Source: CAJCIS01 sp965276755 (GTDB lineage Bacteria > Pseudomonadota > Alphaproteobacteria > Acetobacterales > Acetobacteraceae). From it: DNA of 64,000 nucleotides. The DNA is taken from assembly GCA_965276755.1 (NCBI GenBank), contig OZ255625.1:310001-374000 (forward strand). The letters run 5' to 3'. A model generated the notes under the pieces. It was not told the DNA's origin, searched no databases, and saw only the letters and a program-made list of their open reading frames with translations. Within the stretch, counting starts at the first letter, position 1; each line of letters begins with the position of its first letter. Positions 8,034-18,451 of this stretch are shown piece by piece. The position numbers and the translations under genes are program-made.

Positions 8034-9152
8034 CTAGGCCGCAACGGGCAGCTTTATGCGGATCAGGCGCTCTATGCCCTTGAGCTGACCGCGCTCGGTC
8101 TCATCGCACAGGCTGATGGCACTGCCCGCAGCGCCCGCACGCGCAGTGCGGCCGATGCGGTGCACGTAAGCCTCCGGCACATCGGGCAGGTCGTAATTGA
8201 TGACGTGCGTCACGCCATCCACATCGATCCCGCGTGCGGCGATATCGGTTGCCACCAGCACAGGCACCTGGCCGGTCTTGAAGGCCGAGAGCGCACGCTC
8301 GCGCTGGCCCTGGCTCTTGTTACCGTGAATGGCGCTAGCATTCATGCCCGTCGCGGTCAGATGCTGCACGATGCGATCCGCGCCGTGCTTCGTGCGCGCA
8401 AAAACCAACGTGCGGTCCATGCCTTTCTGGCGCAACACGCGCGCGAGCACGGTGCGCTTCTCCGATTGCGGCACGAACATCACGCATTGATCGACGCGAT
8501 CAGCCGTGGTCGCCACAGGTGCGACCGAGACCTGCACGGGATTGCGCAGCAGAGCGCCGGCGAGCGAAGCGATCTCCTTGGGCATCGTCGCCGAGAAGAA
8601 CAAGTTCTGGCGTACCGCGGGCAATTCGCGGGCAATGCGGCGAATGGGAATGACAAAGCCCAGATCAAGCATGTGATCGGCCTCGTCCAGCACCAGGATC
8701 TCGGTCTGGTCGAGCCGCACATGGCGCTCGCCAAATAGGTCTAGCAGCCGGCCTGGCGTGGCCACGATCACGTCCACGCCTTGGGCCACGGACTGGATCT
8801 GGCGTCCCTTGGGCACGCCGCCGAAAATGACCGCCACCCGCACGCCGGTCTGGCGGCCGTAGGTGCGGAAGCTCTCGGCAATCTGGCTCGCCAGCTCGCG
8901 CGTGGGTGCGAGCACCAGGCAGCGGCAGGCATTGCGCTGATAGGGCCGGCGCTCGGCCATCAGGCGGTGGATGATTGGCAGCGCAAAGGCTGCGGTCTTG
9001 CCCGTGCCTGTCTGGGCAATGCCCAGCAGGTCCGCCCCGCGCATAACGTGCGGAATGGCCTGGGCCTGGATCGGGGTGGGGGTGGTGTATTCGGACTTTG
9101 CCAGCGCGGCCAAGATGGGCGCGGACAAGCCGAAGGAAGCGAAATCACTCAT
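8034..9152 (-). CDS. DEAD-box ATP-dependent RNA helicase (RhlE-like)
   Basis: 372 residues from the ATG at 9152 (MSDFASFGLS); longer open sequence upstream is not helicase-like. Motifs run in order: Q motif PTPIQ near 26-30, Walker A AQTGTGKT at 46-53, PTRELA, TPGRLLD, DEAD box LDEADHMLDLG, SAT (FFSATMP), and HRIGRTARAG near the C-terminus. This is a minimal helicase core without a C-terminal RNA-binding extension, typical of the RhlE/DbpA-like group acting in ribosome assembly or RNA turnover. The last residues (RLIRIKLPVAA) end directly after the core. Confidence 0.93.
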   Translation of the reverse strand: MSDFASFGLSAPILAALAKSEYTTPTPIQAQAIPHVMRGADLLGIAQTGTGKTAAFALPIIHRLMAERRPYQRNACRCLVLAPTRELASQIAESFRTYGRQTGVRVAVIFGGVPKGRQIQSVAQGVDVIVATPGRLLDLFGERHVRLDQTEILVLDEADHMLDLGFVIPIRRIARELPAVRQNLFFSATMPKEIASLAGALLRNPVQVSVAPVATTADRVDQCVMFVPQSEKRTVLARVLRQKGMDRTLVFARTKHGADRIVQHLTATGMNASAIHGNKSQGQRERALSAFKTGQVPVLVATDIAARGIDVDGVTHVINYDLPDVPEAYVHRIGRTARAGAAGSAISLCDETERGQLKGIERLIRIKLPVAA

Positions 9153-9374
9153 TGTGAGTACAGACTTTCGACACCGCCTCGGCAGGGCCAAGGTGGCAAG
9201 AGCAGTCGGCAGGACCGCAAGCCGGCGCAAATTTTCAACAGGGAAACCGGCCGGCTCGGAAGCAACATGCGGGTCGCGTGAAAGCCGCGCAGCATGTTTA
9301 TGGGGACGGGCAGGCGCCGGGTCAAGCTTTATTGTGCGGCGCAACAGACGTGATGGTTGAACGAGCGGGTTTTA

Positions 9375-11156
9375 TTACGCGTGCTGCGGCGCATCCGACA
9401 CGAGGGGAGCGGCGCGCTCGGGCAGCCCGGCCGGCCGATTGTCCTGTGCCAGCAGCCGCGCGAGTTCGCTGGCTGGCAATGGCCGGCTGAAATAGTAGCC
9501 CTGTACGCTGGTGCAGCCATCCTGGCTGACCTGATCGAGCTGCTGCACGGTCTCCACACCCTCAGCCGTTGTCGGCACGCCGAGGCTCATGCCGAGCGCT
9601 GCAATGGCGCGAACGATGACGGCGTGATCGCCGGTGATTTCAGGCGCGCTGATGAAGCTGCGATCGATCTTGATGCGATCGAAACGAAACCGTGCGAGCT
9701 GACTGAGCGAGGCGTAGCCCGTGCCGAAATCGTCCAGCACCAGCCGCACAGCCATCTCGCGCAGCTTGTCCAGGTTTTCCAGCACGCCGGCTTCGTGGCG
9801 CAGCAGCAGGTTTTCGGTGACTTCTACCTCCAGGCGGTGCCCGGGCAGGCCGGACTGGCTCAGCGCGCGCGCCACCGTCTCGGCAAAGCCGGGCGCCTCC
9901 ATCTGCAAGGGCGAGGCATTGACAGCAATGGATATGTCATCCGGCCAAAGCACCGCCTGCGCGCAGGCCTGCTGGAGCACCCATTCGCCGACTTCGCCGA
10001 TCAGACCGAGTTCTTCGAGGATCGGGATGAATTCGCCCGGCGAGACCATGCCGCGCTTCGGGCAGGCCCAGCGCACCAGCGCCTCGAACCCATCGACGCG
10101 GCGGGTCTGCATGCCGACCTGCGGCTGGTAGTGCACTTCCAGTTCGCCGCGCGCGAGCGCATGGCGCAGATCGCCTTCCATTTCGCGCCGCGCGCGGGCG
10201 CGCTCGGTCAGGCGCGGTTCGAAGAAGCGGAGCTGGCCGTTGGCTTCGGCGCGGGCGGCGGCGAGTGCGAGGCCCGCGTTGGCGAGCAGAACTTCGCAGC
10301 GGTCGCCGTCATCGGGCGCGCAGGCCACCCCCATATAGGCGCCGGTGATCACCGTCTGGCCTTCGATCAAATAGGGCTTGGCCAGCACGTCGGCGATGCG
10401 TGCGCTAAGGTCGGCCAGCGCGTCCTGGCTGGGCATGTCGGTGACCATGATGGCGAATTCGTCCGAGGCAAAACGGGCCAGCACATCGTCCTCGCGCAGA
10501 AAGCTGGTCAGCCGGCGCCCGACCAAGCGCAGCAGCAGGTCGCCCGATTCGGCACCCTGGGTTTCGACCACGTTGCGGAAGCGCTTGAGATCGAGCATCA
10601 GCACGGCCGTGCCCGCGGCCTGCGCGCCGTCCAGCCGGTCACGCAGCAGAAGCATGAAGTGCTGACGGTTCCACAGGCCGGTCACCGGGTCGCTGAAGGC
10701 TTGGTCTAGCAGCCAGTCGGAATTGTCATGCGCCTGCGTCACATCGCTCAGGCTGGCGACGAAGCCGGCGCCCGCTGCGGCGCGCAGATCGAGTGCGATG
10801 GTGCGTGCGCCCTTTGGGCTGGGCACGGATAGTAGGGTCTTGCGCGGCTGGGACAGGTCTTGCGCGGTAAAGGCGGTGGCGAAGGTCTGGAGTGCCGCTT
10901 CATCCAGCCAGTAGCTGCGCGCAAGCAGGCGCAGGATCTGCACGCCAATATGGCCATCGGGTGGCAGGCCGAGGAGCAGGGCCGCGGCAGGGGTGACGTG
11001 CCGCACCCGCCTGGACGTGTCCAGCAGGATGACGCCCGGCATGGCGGTGTCGATTGCCGCTCGCAACAGGGGTTCCATGGAGGCAGGGCTTTGGCGTGCG
11101 ACGGCGAAATCGGCGCCGGCTGGCTTGCCCGGACCTCGCGGGGTGTCGTGATCCAT
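9375..11156 (-). CDS. GGDEF/EAL cyclic-di-GMP protein with degenerate GGDEF
   Basis: 593 residues from the ATG at 11156. A PAS-like sensor region spans roughly 30-150, GGDEF about 165-325 and EAL about 340-580. The GGDEF signature reads ASDEF (FASDEFAIM), so cyclase activity is probably lost and the domain may only bind GTP. The EAL domain keeps its motifs: FEALVRW, the ENLL Glu, DDFGTGYASL, KIDRSFI and AEGVET. The protein is therefore most likely a c-di-GMP phosphodiesterase controlled by its sensor and GGDEF-like domains. No membrane segments are seen, so the sensor is cytosolic. Repeat A lies about 90 bp upstream of the start. Confidence 0.88.
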   Translation of the reverse strand: MDHDTPRGPGKPAGADFAVARQSPASMEPLLRAAIDTAMPGVILLDTSRRVRHVTPAAALLLGLPPDGHIGVQILRLLARSYWLDEAALQTFATAFTAQDLSQPRKTLLSVPSPKGARTIALDLRAAAGAGFVASLSDVTQAHDNSDWLLDQAFSDPVTGLWNRQHFMLLLRDRLDGAQAAGTAVLMLDLKRFRNVVETQGAESGDLLLRLVGRRLTSFLREDDVLARFASDEFAIMVTDMPSQDALADLSARIADVLAKPYLIEGQTVITGAYMGVACAPDDGDRCEVLLANAGLALAAARAEANGQLRFFEPRLTERARARREMEGDLRHALARGELEVHYQPQVGMQTRRVDGFEALVRWACPKRGMVSPGEFIPILEELGLIGEVGEWVLQQACAQAVLWPDDISIAVNASPLQMEAPGFAETVARALSQSGLPGHRLEVEVTENLLLRHEAGVLENLDKLREMAVRLVLDDFGTGYASLSQLARFRFDRIKIDRSFISAPEITGDHAVIVRAIAALGMSLGVPTTAEGVETVQQLDQVSQDGCTSVQGYYFSRPLPASELARLLAQDNRPAGLPERAAPLVSDAPQHA

Positions 11157-11248
11157 GGGCTCGGTGCCGCCGCGCGTTGTGCGGGGTGAAGGGTATCGGG
11201 TGAGTCTTAATGCTGCGTTGAGGAAGGAAGGCTGGAGCAGCAGGAAGA

Positions 11249-11286
11249 CTGGGGGAGATGTGCCATCCCCCCCAAGACCCCCCGTC
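11249..11286 (+). repeat. Repeat A, single unit, plus orientation
   Basis: A full hairpin plus tail between the HNH endonuclease stop and the GGDEF/EAL start. It is followed by TTTACTTTAGACGAGTTAA, a diverged half of the spacer found in paired elements. Confidence 0.92.
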
Positions 11287-11314
11287 TTTACTTTAGACGA
11301 GTTAACGCAGCAAC

Positions 11315-12292
11315 CTATTCTGCTTGGGTTTTCGGCATAGATTCGTTCGCTGCGGACGCCTGGGGAGGAGCCTTCCCTCGCCGCGCCCGCAAGTCCGCGA
11401 CAGTCAGTATCCATGGCTCCCTGTGAAGCATCCGATGACAATTGGAACACACAGCGACCAAATCGCTTAGCTTTGTTTTATCTCCTGGCCGCATATTGGA
11501 AATCGGTCGGTTATGATGACATTCAATGAATCCTTTACCAATAATCCCATAGGTCTCTTCAAAGTCAAAGCCGCAAACGGCACAATCAAATGACGTGAGG
11601 CCGTTCTTGAAAGCCGCCACCGCGCCTCCGGCACGTAATAGTTCACTTCTCTCATGCAGCGCTCTTGACCTGCCGCCCTCCTCCCACTCACGCGGACTCG
11701 GCTCGGGAACCACCAGCGGAGCCAACTTTGTAATCCGGTTGAACTGCTCCTCGGTGAGATTGTAAGACGGAGACATCCTTTGTCTTCCAGGGCTGAAGAT
11801 TTCGGATGGTATCGCCACAGGAGTTTCAAATACGGCGACTTGCGCGGCCGGTATACGCCAGCGCTGACCATCTAACTCCTCCACTTGAAGCTGCTGCTTG
11901 ATGTCGGATATTGTGCTGTCGCGTCTCCCCTGTTCGGTTTCAATGAGATTGAGTACGTCCACCGCCATTTCCTGAGTAATGGCTTCCGGCAGCGTGCTCA
12001 CGTTTGCGATCGGTCGAGCACCAAGATAATAGCCCACGGCCTTCCAACTGCCGGCTTCGTACGTTGCAAGTATAATTCCAAACTCCTGATCGGCGAACTC
12101 TCTGGCAGGGCGCGCCCGCGTGTAGCCGAACATCTGACCGTCAGAAGCGAGGCTTAGATCAAAGTTCCAATCTTCAAATCCAAAGCCATTTTTCTTGACA
12201 TATTCTCCAACATCAGACTTGCCTAATCGACCACTTGACGGGCCTTTCCAGCCTTTCGTATTGGACGCAACACGATGGAGTTTGTATTGCAT
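11315..12292 (-). CDS. HNH endonuclease (McrA-like), possibly modification-dependent
   Basis: 325 residues. The C-terminal third has a zinc-associated HNH nuclease: CAVCGFDFEETYG, then FIECHHNRPISN, then VAVCSNCHRMLHR, with two CxxC pairs and the HH catalytic core. The N-terminal 200 residues are not a family I recognise; NGFGFEDWNF and ILATYEAGSWKAVGYYLGA suggest a small sensing domain with exposed aromatics. Nucleases of this layout include type IV restriction enzymes that cut modified DNA, so a defence role is plausible but unproven. Base composition is visibly less GC-rich than its neighbours, and it sits beside a broken toxin-antitoxin gene, consistent with horizontal transfer. Confidence 0.8.
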   Translation of the reverse strand: MQYKLHRVASNTKGWKGPSSGRLGKSDVGEYVKKNGFGFEDWNFDLSLASDGQMFGYTRARPAREFADQEFGIILATYEAGSWKAVGYYLGARPIANVSTLPEAITQEMAVDVLNLIETEQGRRDSTISDIKQQLQVEELDGQRWRIPAAQVAVFETPVAIPSEIFSPGRQRMSPSYNLTEEQFNRITKLAPLVVPEPSPREWEEGGRSRALHERSELLRAGGAVAAFKNGLTSFDCAVCGFDFEETYGIIGKGFIECHHNRPISNMRPGDKTKLSDLVAVCSNCHRMLHREPWILTVADLRARRGKAPPQASAANESMPKTQAE

Positions 12293-12334
12293 GTTGTGAC
12301 TTCCTCAATTGCGGTGTCGCGAATTCTCGGCAAA

Positions 12335-12597
12335 TCAATCCTTGCTCAGTGTGTTTAGGCCGCCCCGGGCTTTCGCCTTGGGCGCCATGAAATCGAGTGG
12401 CCCTCTGTCACCACTCGCCACCCCTTCATCCCATGCCTGACGCAAACGGACGTGCACTTCCGCGTCGCGCGCTCGGCACGCTCCAAAAGGCGGAGCGTGT
12501 CTTGAACGACCTCGCTCGTGCTGTTGTAGCGGCCGGATTCAATCTTTGACCTGACAAGATCAAGCCATTCAGGAGTACGCAAGATTCAGATGTTCAT
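12335..12597 (-). pseudogene. Decayed ParD-type antitoxin
   Basis: The conserved ParD-like stretch VRSKIESGRYNSTSEVV is intact, but the gene is broken twice. An ATG at 12597 is followed by an in-frame TGA at its fourth codon. After LRLLERAER the continuation moves to another frame, where DAEVHVRLRQAWDEGVASGD restores the expected ParD C-terminal half, ending at TGA 12335-12337. The net length is not a multiple of three. No ParE toxin follows; the next gene is the HNH endonuclease. The locus is a remnant of a type II toxin-antitoxin module. Confidence 0.72.
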
Positions 12598-12688
12598 CTC
12601 GGGCTCACGGTGAAACCTGGTTTGCGTGGTTATCAAAAGGCGCGATGATTGTCCACGGAAGAGCAGCGATGTATGGCATAAGCCGCTT

Positions 12689-13891
12689 TCACCGCATTCC
12701 CCCACAAAACGCGGCAATCCGCGCACAACCCTCCCGCAAGCTCACCGTATCCGTCGCATAACTCACCCGGAAATGCCCCGGATACATGAACGCCGCCCCA
12801 TGCACGGCCGCCACCCCATGCTCCTCCAGCAGCGCCACCACAAACGCCTCGTCATCCGCAATCACCGCCCCACCCGCGCTCGTCTTGCCGATGCACCCAT
12901 GCATGCCCGGAAACACGTAGAACGCCCCCTCGGGCCGGTGGCAGCTCAATCCCGGAATTCTATTCAACGCATCGACCACCAAATCCCGCCGCGCCCTGTA
13001 GACCTCCGCCATCGCCGCCACGCCATCCTGCGGCCCCTCCAGCGCCGCCACCGCCGCCGCCTGGCCGATGCTGCTGGTATTGGACGTCGACTGGCTCTGC
13101 AGCTTGTCCATCGCGCGGATCAACGCCACCGGGGCGCCGGCAAACCCGATGCGCCAGCCTGTCATCGCGTAAGCCTTGCTGCACCCGTTCATCGTCACGG
13201 TGCGCTCGCGCAGCCGTGGCTCGACCTGCACGATGGTCGCCGGCACAAACCCGTCATAAACCAGCTTCTCGTAAATATCGTCGGTAAACACCCACACGTC
13301 GGGGTGCCGCAGCAGCACGTCGCAAATCGCCCGCAATTCCTGCGCCGAATAAGCCGCCCCCGTCGGGTTATTCGGGCTGTTGAGAAAAAACCACTTGGTT
13401 CGCGGCGTAATTGCCGCCTCCAGATCCTCGGCCCGCAGCTTGAACCCGCCATTCTGCCCGCACGGCACAATCACCGGTGAGCCTTCCGCCAGCGCCACGA
13501 TATCGGGGTAGCTGACCCAGCAGGGGCTCGGAATGATCACCTCATCGCCTGCCTGCACCGTCGCCACCATGGCATTATAGATCACCTGCTTGCCGCCGGT
13601 TGAGACGATGATCTCCTCCGGCGCGTAATCGATTCCGCTATCCCGCTTGAACTTCGCCGCCACGGCGCGCCGCAAGGCAGGCGTGCCCGCAACATCGGTG
13701 TATTTCGTCTCCCCTCCCTCGATGGCTGCGATGGCGGCGCGCTTGATGTGCTCCGGCGTGTCAAAATCGGGCTCGCCGGCGGAGAGGCTGATGATGTCGC
13801 GCCCGGCCGCGCGGAGCGCCCGCGCCTTGGAAGATATGGCGATAGTCTGGCTAGGGCTGATGCGGTTCAGCCGGTCAGCAATGAGTGTCAT
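12689..13891 (-). CDS. aatA: Aspartate/aromatic aminotransferase, PLP class I
   Basis: 400 residues, the length usual for Igamma aspartate aminotransferases. The cofactor Lys is K239 in NGCSKAYAMTGWRIG, SPNNPTG is at 172-178, and the Arg that binds the substrate carboxylate lies in HFRVSYA near the C-terminus. Its likely reaction is L-aspartate plus 2-oxoglutarate to oxaloacetate and glutamate; some relatives also act on prephenate or aromatic amino acids, so specificity is not certain. The gene is divergent from yqeY, and half of the 70 bp between them is a repeat A unit, which must overlap one or both promoters. Confidence 0.9.
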   Translation of the reverse strand: MTLIADRLNRISPSQTIAISSKARALRAAGRDIISLSAGEPDFDTPEHIKRAAIAAIEGGETKYTDVAGTPALRRAVAAKFKRDSGIDYAPEEIIVSTGGKQVIYNAMVATVQAGDEVIIPSPCWVSYPDIVALAEGSPVIVPCGQNGGFKLRAEDLEAAITPRTKWFFLNSPNNPTGAAYSAQELRAICDVLLRHPDVWVFTDDIYEKLVYDGFVPATIVQVEPRLRERTVTMNGCSKAYAMTGWRIGFAGAPVALIRAMDKLQSQSTSNTSSIGQAAAVAALEGPQDGVAAMAEVYRARRDLVVDALNRIPGLSCHRPEGAFYVFPGMHGCIGKTSAGGAVIADDEAFVVALLEEHGVAAVHGAAFMYPGHFRVSYATDTVSLREGCARIAAFCGGMR

Positions 13892-13906
13892 GAAGCCCTA
13901 ATAGTC

Positions 13907-13942
13907 GACGGGGGGTTTGGGGGGAATGGCACATTCCCCCCA
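13907..13942 (-). repeat. Repeat A in the aatA/yqeY divergent promoter region
   Basis: A full unit placed 15 bp from the aatA start codon and 19 bp from the yqeY start codon. It is flanked by AATAGTC, the spacer edge. Confidence 0.93.
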
Positions 13943-13961
13943 ACCTTCCTAAACTGTCCTC

Positions 13962-14417
13962 ATGCCCCTCCGAGAAGACGTCCAAGCCGCTCTCAAAACC
14001 GCCATGAAGGCCGGCAATGCCCCGGCCACCTCCACGCTGCGCCTGATCATGGCCCGCGTGAAGGACGCCGACATCGCCGCCCGGCCCAGCGGTGTCACCG
14101 CCATTTCCGATGACGATATTACGGGTGTCCTGCGCGGCATGGTCAAGCAGCGCCGCGAGTCGATTGCCCTCTACCAGCAAGGCAACCGCCCCGACCTGGC
14201 GGACAAGGAAAGTGCCGAGATCGCCACCATCGAAGCCTTCCTCCCCCAACAAATGGACCAAGCCACGCTGCTCGCCGCCATTGACGAAGCGATTGGCGAA
14301 ACCGGCGCCACCGCGCCCCGCGACATGGGCCGCGTCATGGCCGCGCTGAAAGCCCGCCACGGCGCCGCACTCGACATGGGCCGCGCCAACGCCGCGGTAA
14401 AATCCCGGCTGGCCTGA
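13962..14417 (+). CDS. yqeY: GatB/YqeY domain protein
   Basis: 151 residues starting MPLREDVQAALKTAMKAGN. It is a stand-alone YqeY domain with SEIATIEAFLPQQM and the C-terminal GRVMAALKARHG...D repeats, matching the tail domain of amidotransferase subunit GatB that binds tRNA. The function of stand-alone YqeY is uncertain, with a link to translation or tRNA amidation assumed. Its stop TGA overlaps the ATG of dnaG (TGATG), so the two are translationally coupled, as in many alphaproteobacteria. Confidence 0.9.
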   Translation: MPLREDVQAALKTAMKAGNAPATSTLRLIMARVKDADIAARPSGVTAISDDDITGVLRGMVKQRRESIALYQQGNRPDLADKESAEIATIEAFLPQQMDQATLLAAIDEAIGETGATAPRDMGRVMAALKARHGAALDMGRANAAVKSRLA

Positions 14418-16195
14418 TGCGCCTGCCTGACTCCTTTCTCGACGAACTGCGCGCACGTACCCCACTCGCCGCGCTGATCGGCCGCCGCGTCAAGCTGGTC
14501 CGCTCCGGCCGCCAATGGAAAGCCTGCTGCCCATTCCACGCGGAAAAGAGCCCCAGCTTCTACATCTATGACGACGGCTACCACTGCTTCGGCTGCGGCG
14601 CGCATGGCGACGCCATCAGCTTTACCATGCAATCCCAAGGCGGCACCTTCATGGATGCCGTCCAAAGCTTGGCCGGCGAGGCCGGGCTCGACGTGCCCAA
14701 GCCGTCCGCCGCCGCGGCCCAGGCCGAACAGCGCCGCCTGGACCTGCACGAGGTATTGGAAGCGGCATGCGCGTTCTATCAGCAAAACCTGCAATCACTG
14801 GGCGGGCAGTTGGGCCTTGGCTATCTGCGCCGGCGTGGCCTGGCCGACGCCACGATCGCCCGCTTTGCCTTGGGATGGTCGGGCGAGGGCCGCGGCGCGC
14901 TGAGCCTGGCACTGGCCGGGCAGGGCATTACCCCCGCCCGCCTGCTGGAAGCCGGACTCCTCCGCCCGACCGAGGAAGGTGCCGCACGCGAACTGTTCTT
15001 TAACCGGATTATGTTTCCAATCCGCGACAGGCGTGGGCGGGTGATCAGTTTCGGCGGCCGAACCTTGGGCGAGGGCCAGCCGAAATACCTCAACGGGCCC
15101 GAAACGGCGGTTTTTTCCAAGCGGCGCACGCTCTACGGCATCGACTTCGCCCGGGCAGCCGCGCGCCAGCACAGCGTGATCGTGGTCGAGGGCTACATGG
15201 ATGTGATCGCGTTGCACCAGGCAGGCTTCTCCGCCGCGGTCGCCCCGCTCGGCACCGCGCTGACCGAGGACCAGATGGAGCTGCTGTGGCAGATGTCTCC
15301 GGCGCCCGTGCTCTGCTTTGATGGCGATGCCGCCGGCGCGCGTGCCGCCGCACGCGCGGCAGACCTCGCTTTGCCCCGTCTGGCACCCGATCGCACGATC
15401 CGCCTTGCTTGCGTGCCTGCCGGCGAGGACCCCGACACGCTGATCCGCAATCATGGCGCCGCCCGCATGGAAGCGATCGTGCAAAACGCCCGCCCCCTGC
15501 ACGAATCGCTGTTCGATCTGCTGCGTGAAACCGCGGGTACCACCACGCCCGAACAACGCGCCGCTTTTCGCGCACGCCTGGTAGGCGCCTGCGCGCGCAT
15601 TGCCGACCGGGGCCTGGCCCAAGAATACCGCCGCGATCTTCTGGACCGCTATTTCGCCGCTTTTCGCCGTAACGCACCTGCGCCCGGCCGTCGCCGCGCC
15701 GAGCGCCCCGTGGCCAGCGAGGCCGCGACCGCACTGGAGCGCATGCGCACCTTGCTCGCAATCCTGCTGCGCCACCCATCGCTGGCCCACAAACTTGAAG
15801 ACGCGCTGGTCCAACTCGATCTCCCACCTGCCGGGCGCCACCTGGCAGATGCAACTCTGGCCTATGCGGACGAGGCAGATCACCTTGACTTCAACGGGCT
15901 GCTCGCCCACCTGACCCACTCAAATCTGGCTGACGATATCGCCTGGGCGCTCGGGGATGTGCCATGCCCGTCCCCTGCCTATGCTGGTCCGTCTGCGAGC
16001 ACTGCGCAGGCAGAGGCGGGCTGGTGGCATATCTACGCTCTTCTGCGCGGCAGCCTGCTGGAGGCCGAAGTGGCCGAAGCCGGCGCCCGCTTTCACGCCA
16101 GCCAGGATGCTGCCGACCAGGAGCGGTTGATCGCGTTGTTGGCAGCGCGCGATCAATGGCGCCGCGGCGAGGAGTCGGAGCAGGTGATCGAGTAA
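14417..16195 (+). CDS. dnaG: DNA primase
   Basis: 592 residues, the normal length. The N-terminal CHC2 zinc ribbon is visible (CCPFHAEKSPSF ... YHCFGCGAHGD). The Toprim catalytic core has EGYMDV with the metal-binding Glu and FDGDAAG with the DxD pair; the C-terminal helicase-binding region is less conserved. The enzyme synthesises RNA primers at the replication fork with DnaB. It overlaps the yqeY stop by one base and is followed by a repeat A pair and then rpoD, an alphaproteobacterial version of the macromolecular synthesis operon. Confidence 0.96.
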   Translation: MRLPDSFLDELRARTPLAALIGRRVKLVRSGRQWKACCPFHAEKSPSFYIYDDGYHCFGCGAHGDAISFTMQSQGGTFMDAVQSLAGEAGLDVPKPSAAAAQAEQRRLDLHEVLEAACAFYQQNLQSLGGQLGLGYLRRRGLADATIARFALGWSGEGRGALSLALAGQGITPARLLEAGLLRPTEEGAARELFFNRIMFPIRDRRGRVISFGGRTLGEGQPKYLNGPETAVFSKRRTLYGIDFARAAARQHSVIVVEGYMDVIALHQAGFSAAVAPLGTALTEDQMELLWQMSPAPVLCFDGDAAGARAAARAADLALPRLAPDRTIRLACVPAGEDPDTLIRNHGAARMEAIVQNARPLHESLFDLLRETAGTTTPEQRAAFRARLVGACARIADRGLAQEYRRDLLDRYFAAFRRNAPAPGRRRAERPVASEAATALERMRTLLAILLRHPSLAHKLEDALVQLDLPPAGRHLADATLAYADEADHLDFNGLLAHLTHSNLADDIAWALGDVPCPSPAYAGPSASTAQAEAGWWHIYALLRGSLLEAEVAEAGARFHASQDAADQERLIALLAARDQWRRGEESEQVIE

Positions 16196-16202
16196 GGCAA
16201 AA

Positions 16203-16300
16203 TTGGGGGAGCAGTGCCATCCCCCCCAAAACCCCCCGTCGTTATTAGGGCCGGTTTAAACTGAAGACGGGGGGTCTGGGGGGGATGGCACATCCCCTCC
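16203..16300. repeat. Repeat A tail-to-tail pair between dnaG and rpoD
   Basis: A plus unit at 16203-16240 and a minus unit at 16266-16300 are separated by a 25 bp spacer. The whole is a long imperfect palindrome starting 7 bp after the dnaG stop and ending 36 bp before the rpoD ATG. It may act as an attenuator or RNA-processing hairpin between the two genes, or the rpoD promoter must lie inside dnaG. Confidence 0.95.
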
Positions 16301-16336
16301 TGCTCTTCCTGTAAGCGTCACGGAGTAAGAGGAAGA

Positions 16337-18310
<1,974 letters not shown>

Positions 18311-18314
18311 GGAA

Positions 18315-18449
18315 GGTTCTTCTTTTTTGAAAAAAAGAAGCAAAAAACTTTTGACAATTAGCATGTCGCGATGCGTCAATCATAACGCGTGTGCCAAACG
18401 GACAAAAGTCTTTTTGCTTCTTTTTCTTCAGAAAAAGAAGAATCTTTCT
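18315..18449. repeat. Inverted pair of class C repeats, likely rpoD terminator
   Basis: Left copy at 18315-18353: TTCTTCTTTTTTG then AAAAAAAGAAG and CAAAAAACTTTTG. Right copy at 18401-18449 is its inverse, from ACAAAAGTCTTTTTGCTTC to the hairpin TTTCTTCAGAAAAAGAAG. The left hairpin plus its T/A-rich arms right after the rpoD stop resembles an intrinsic terminator; the right copy ends at the GTG of the next gene. Confidence 0.65.
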
Positions 18450-18451
18450 TC

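Noticed and set aside
12300..12350. A ParE toxin paired with the ParD remnant
   Set aside because: Only about 40 bp separate the ParD end from the HNH start and no toxin-like frame exists on either side.
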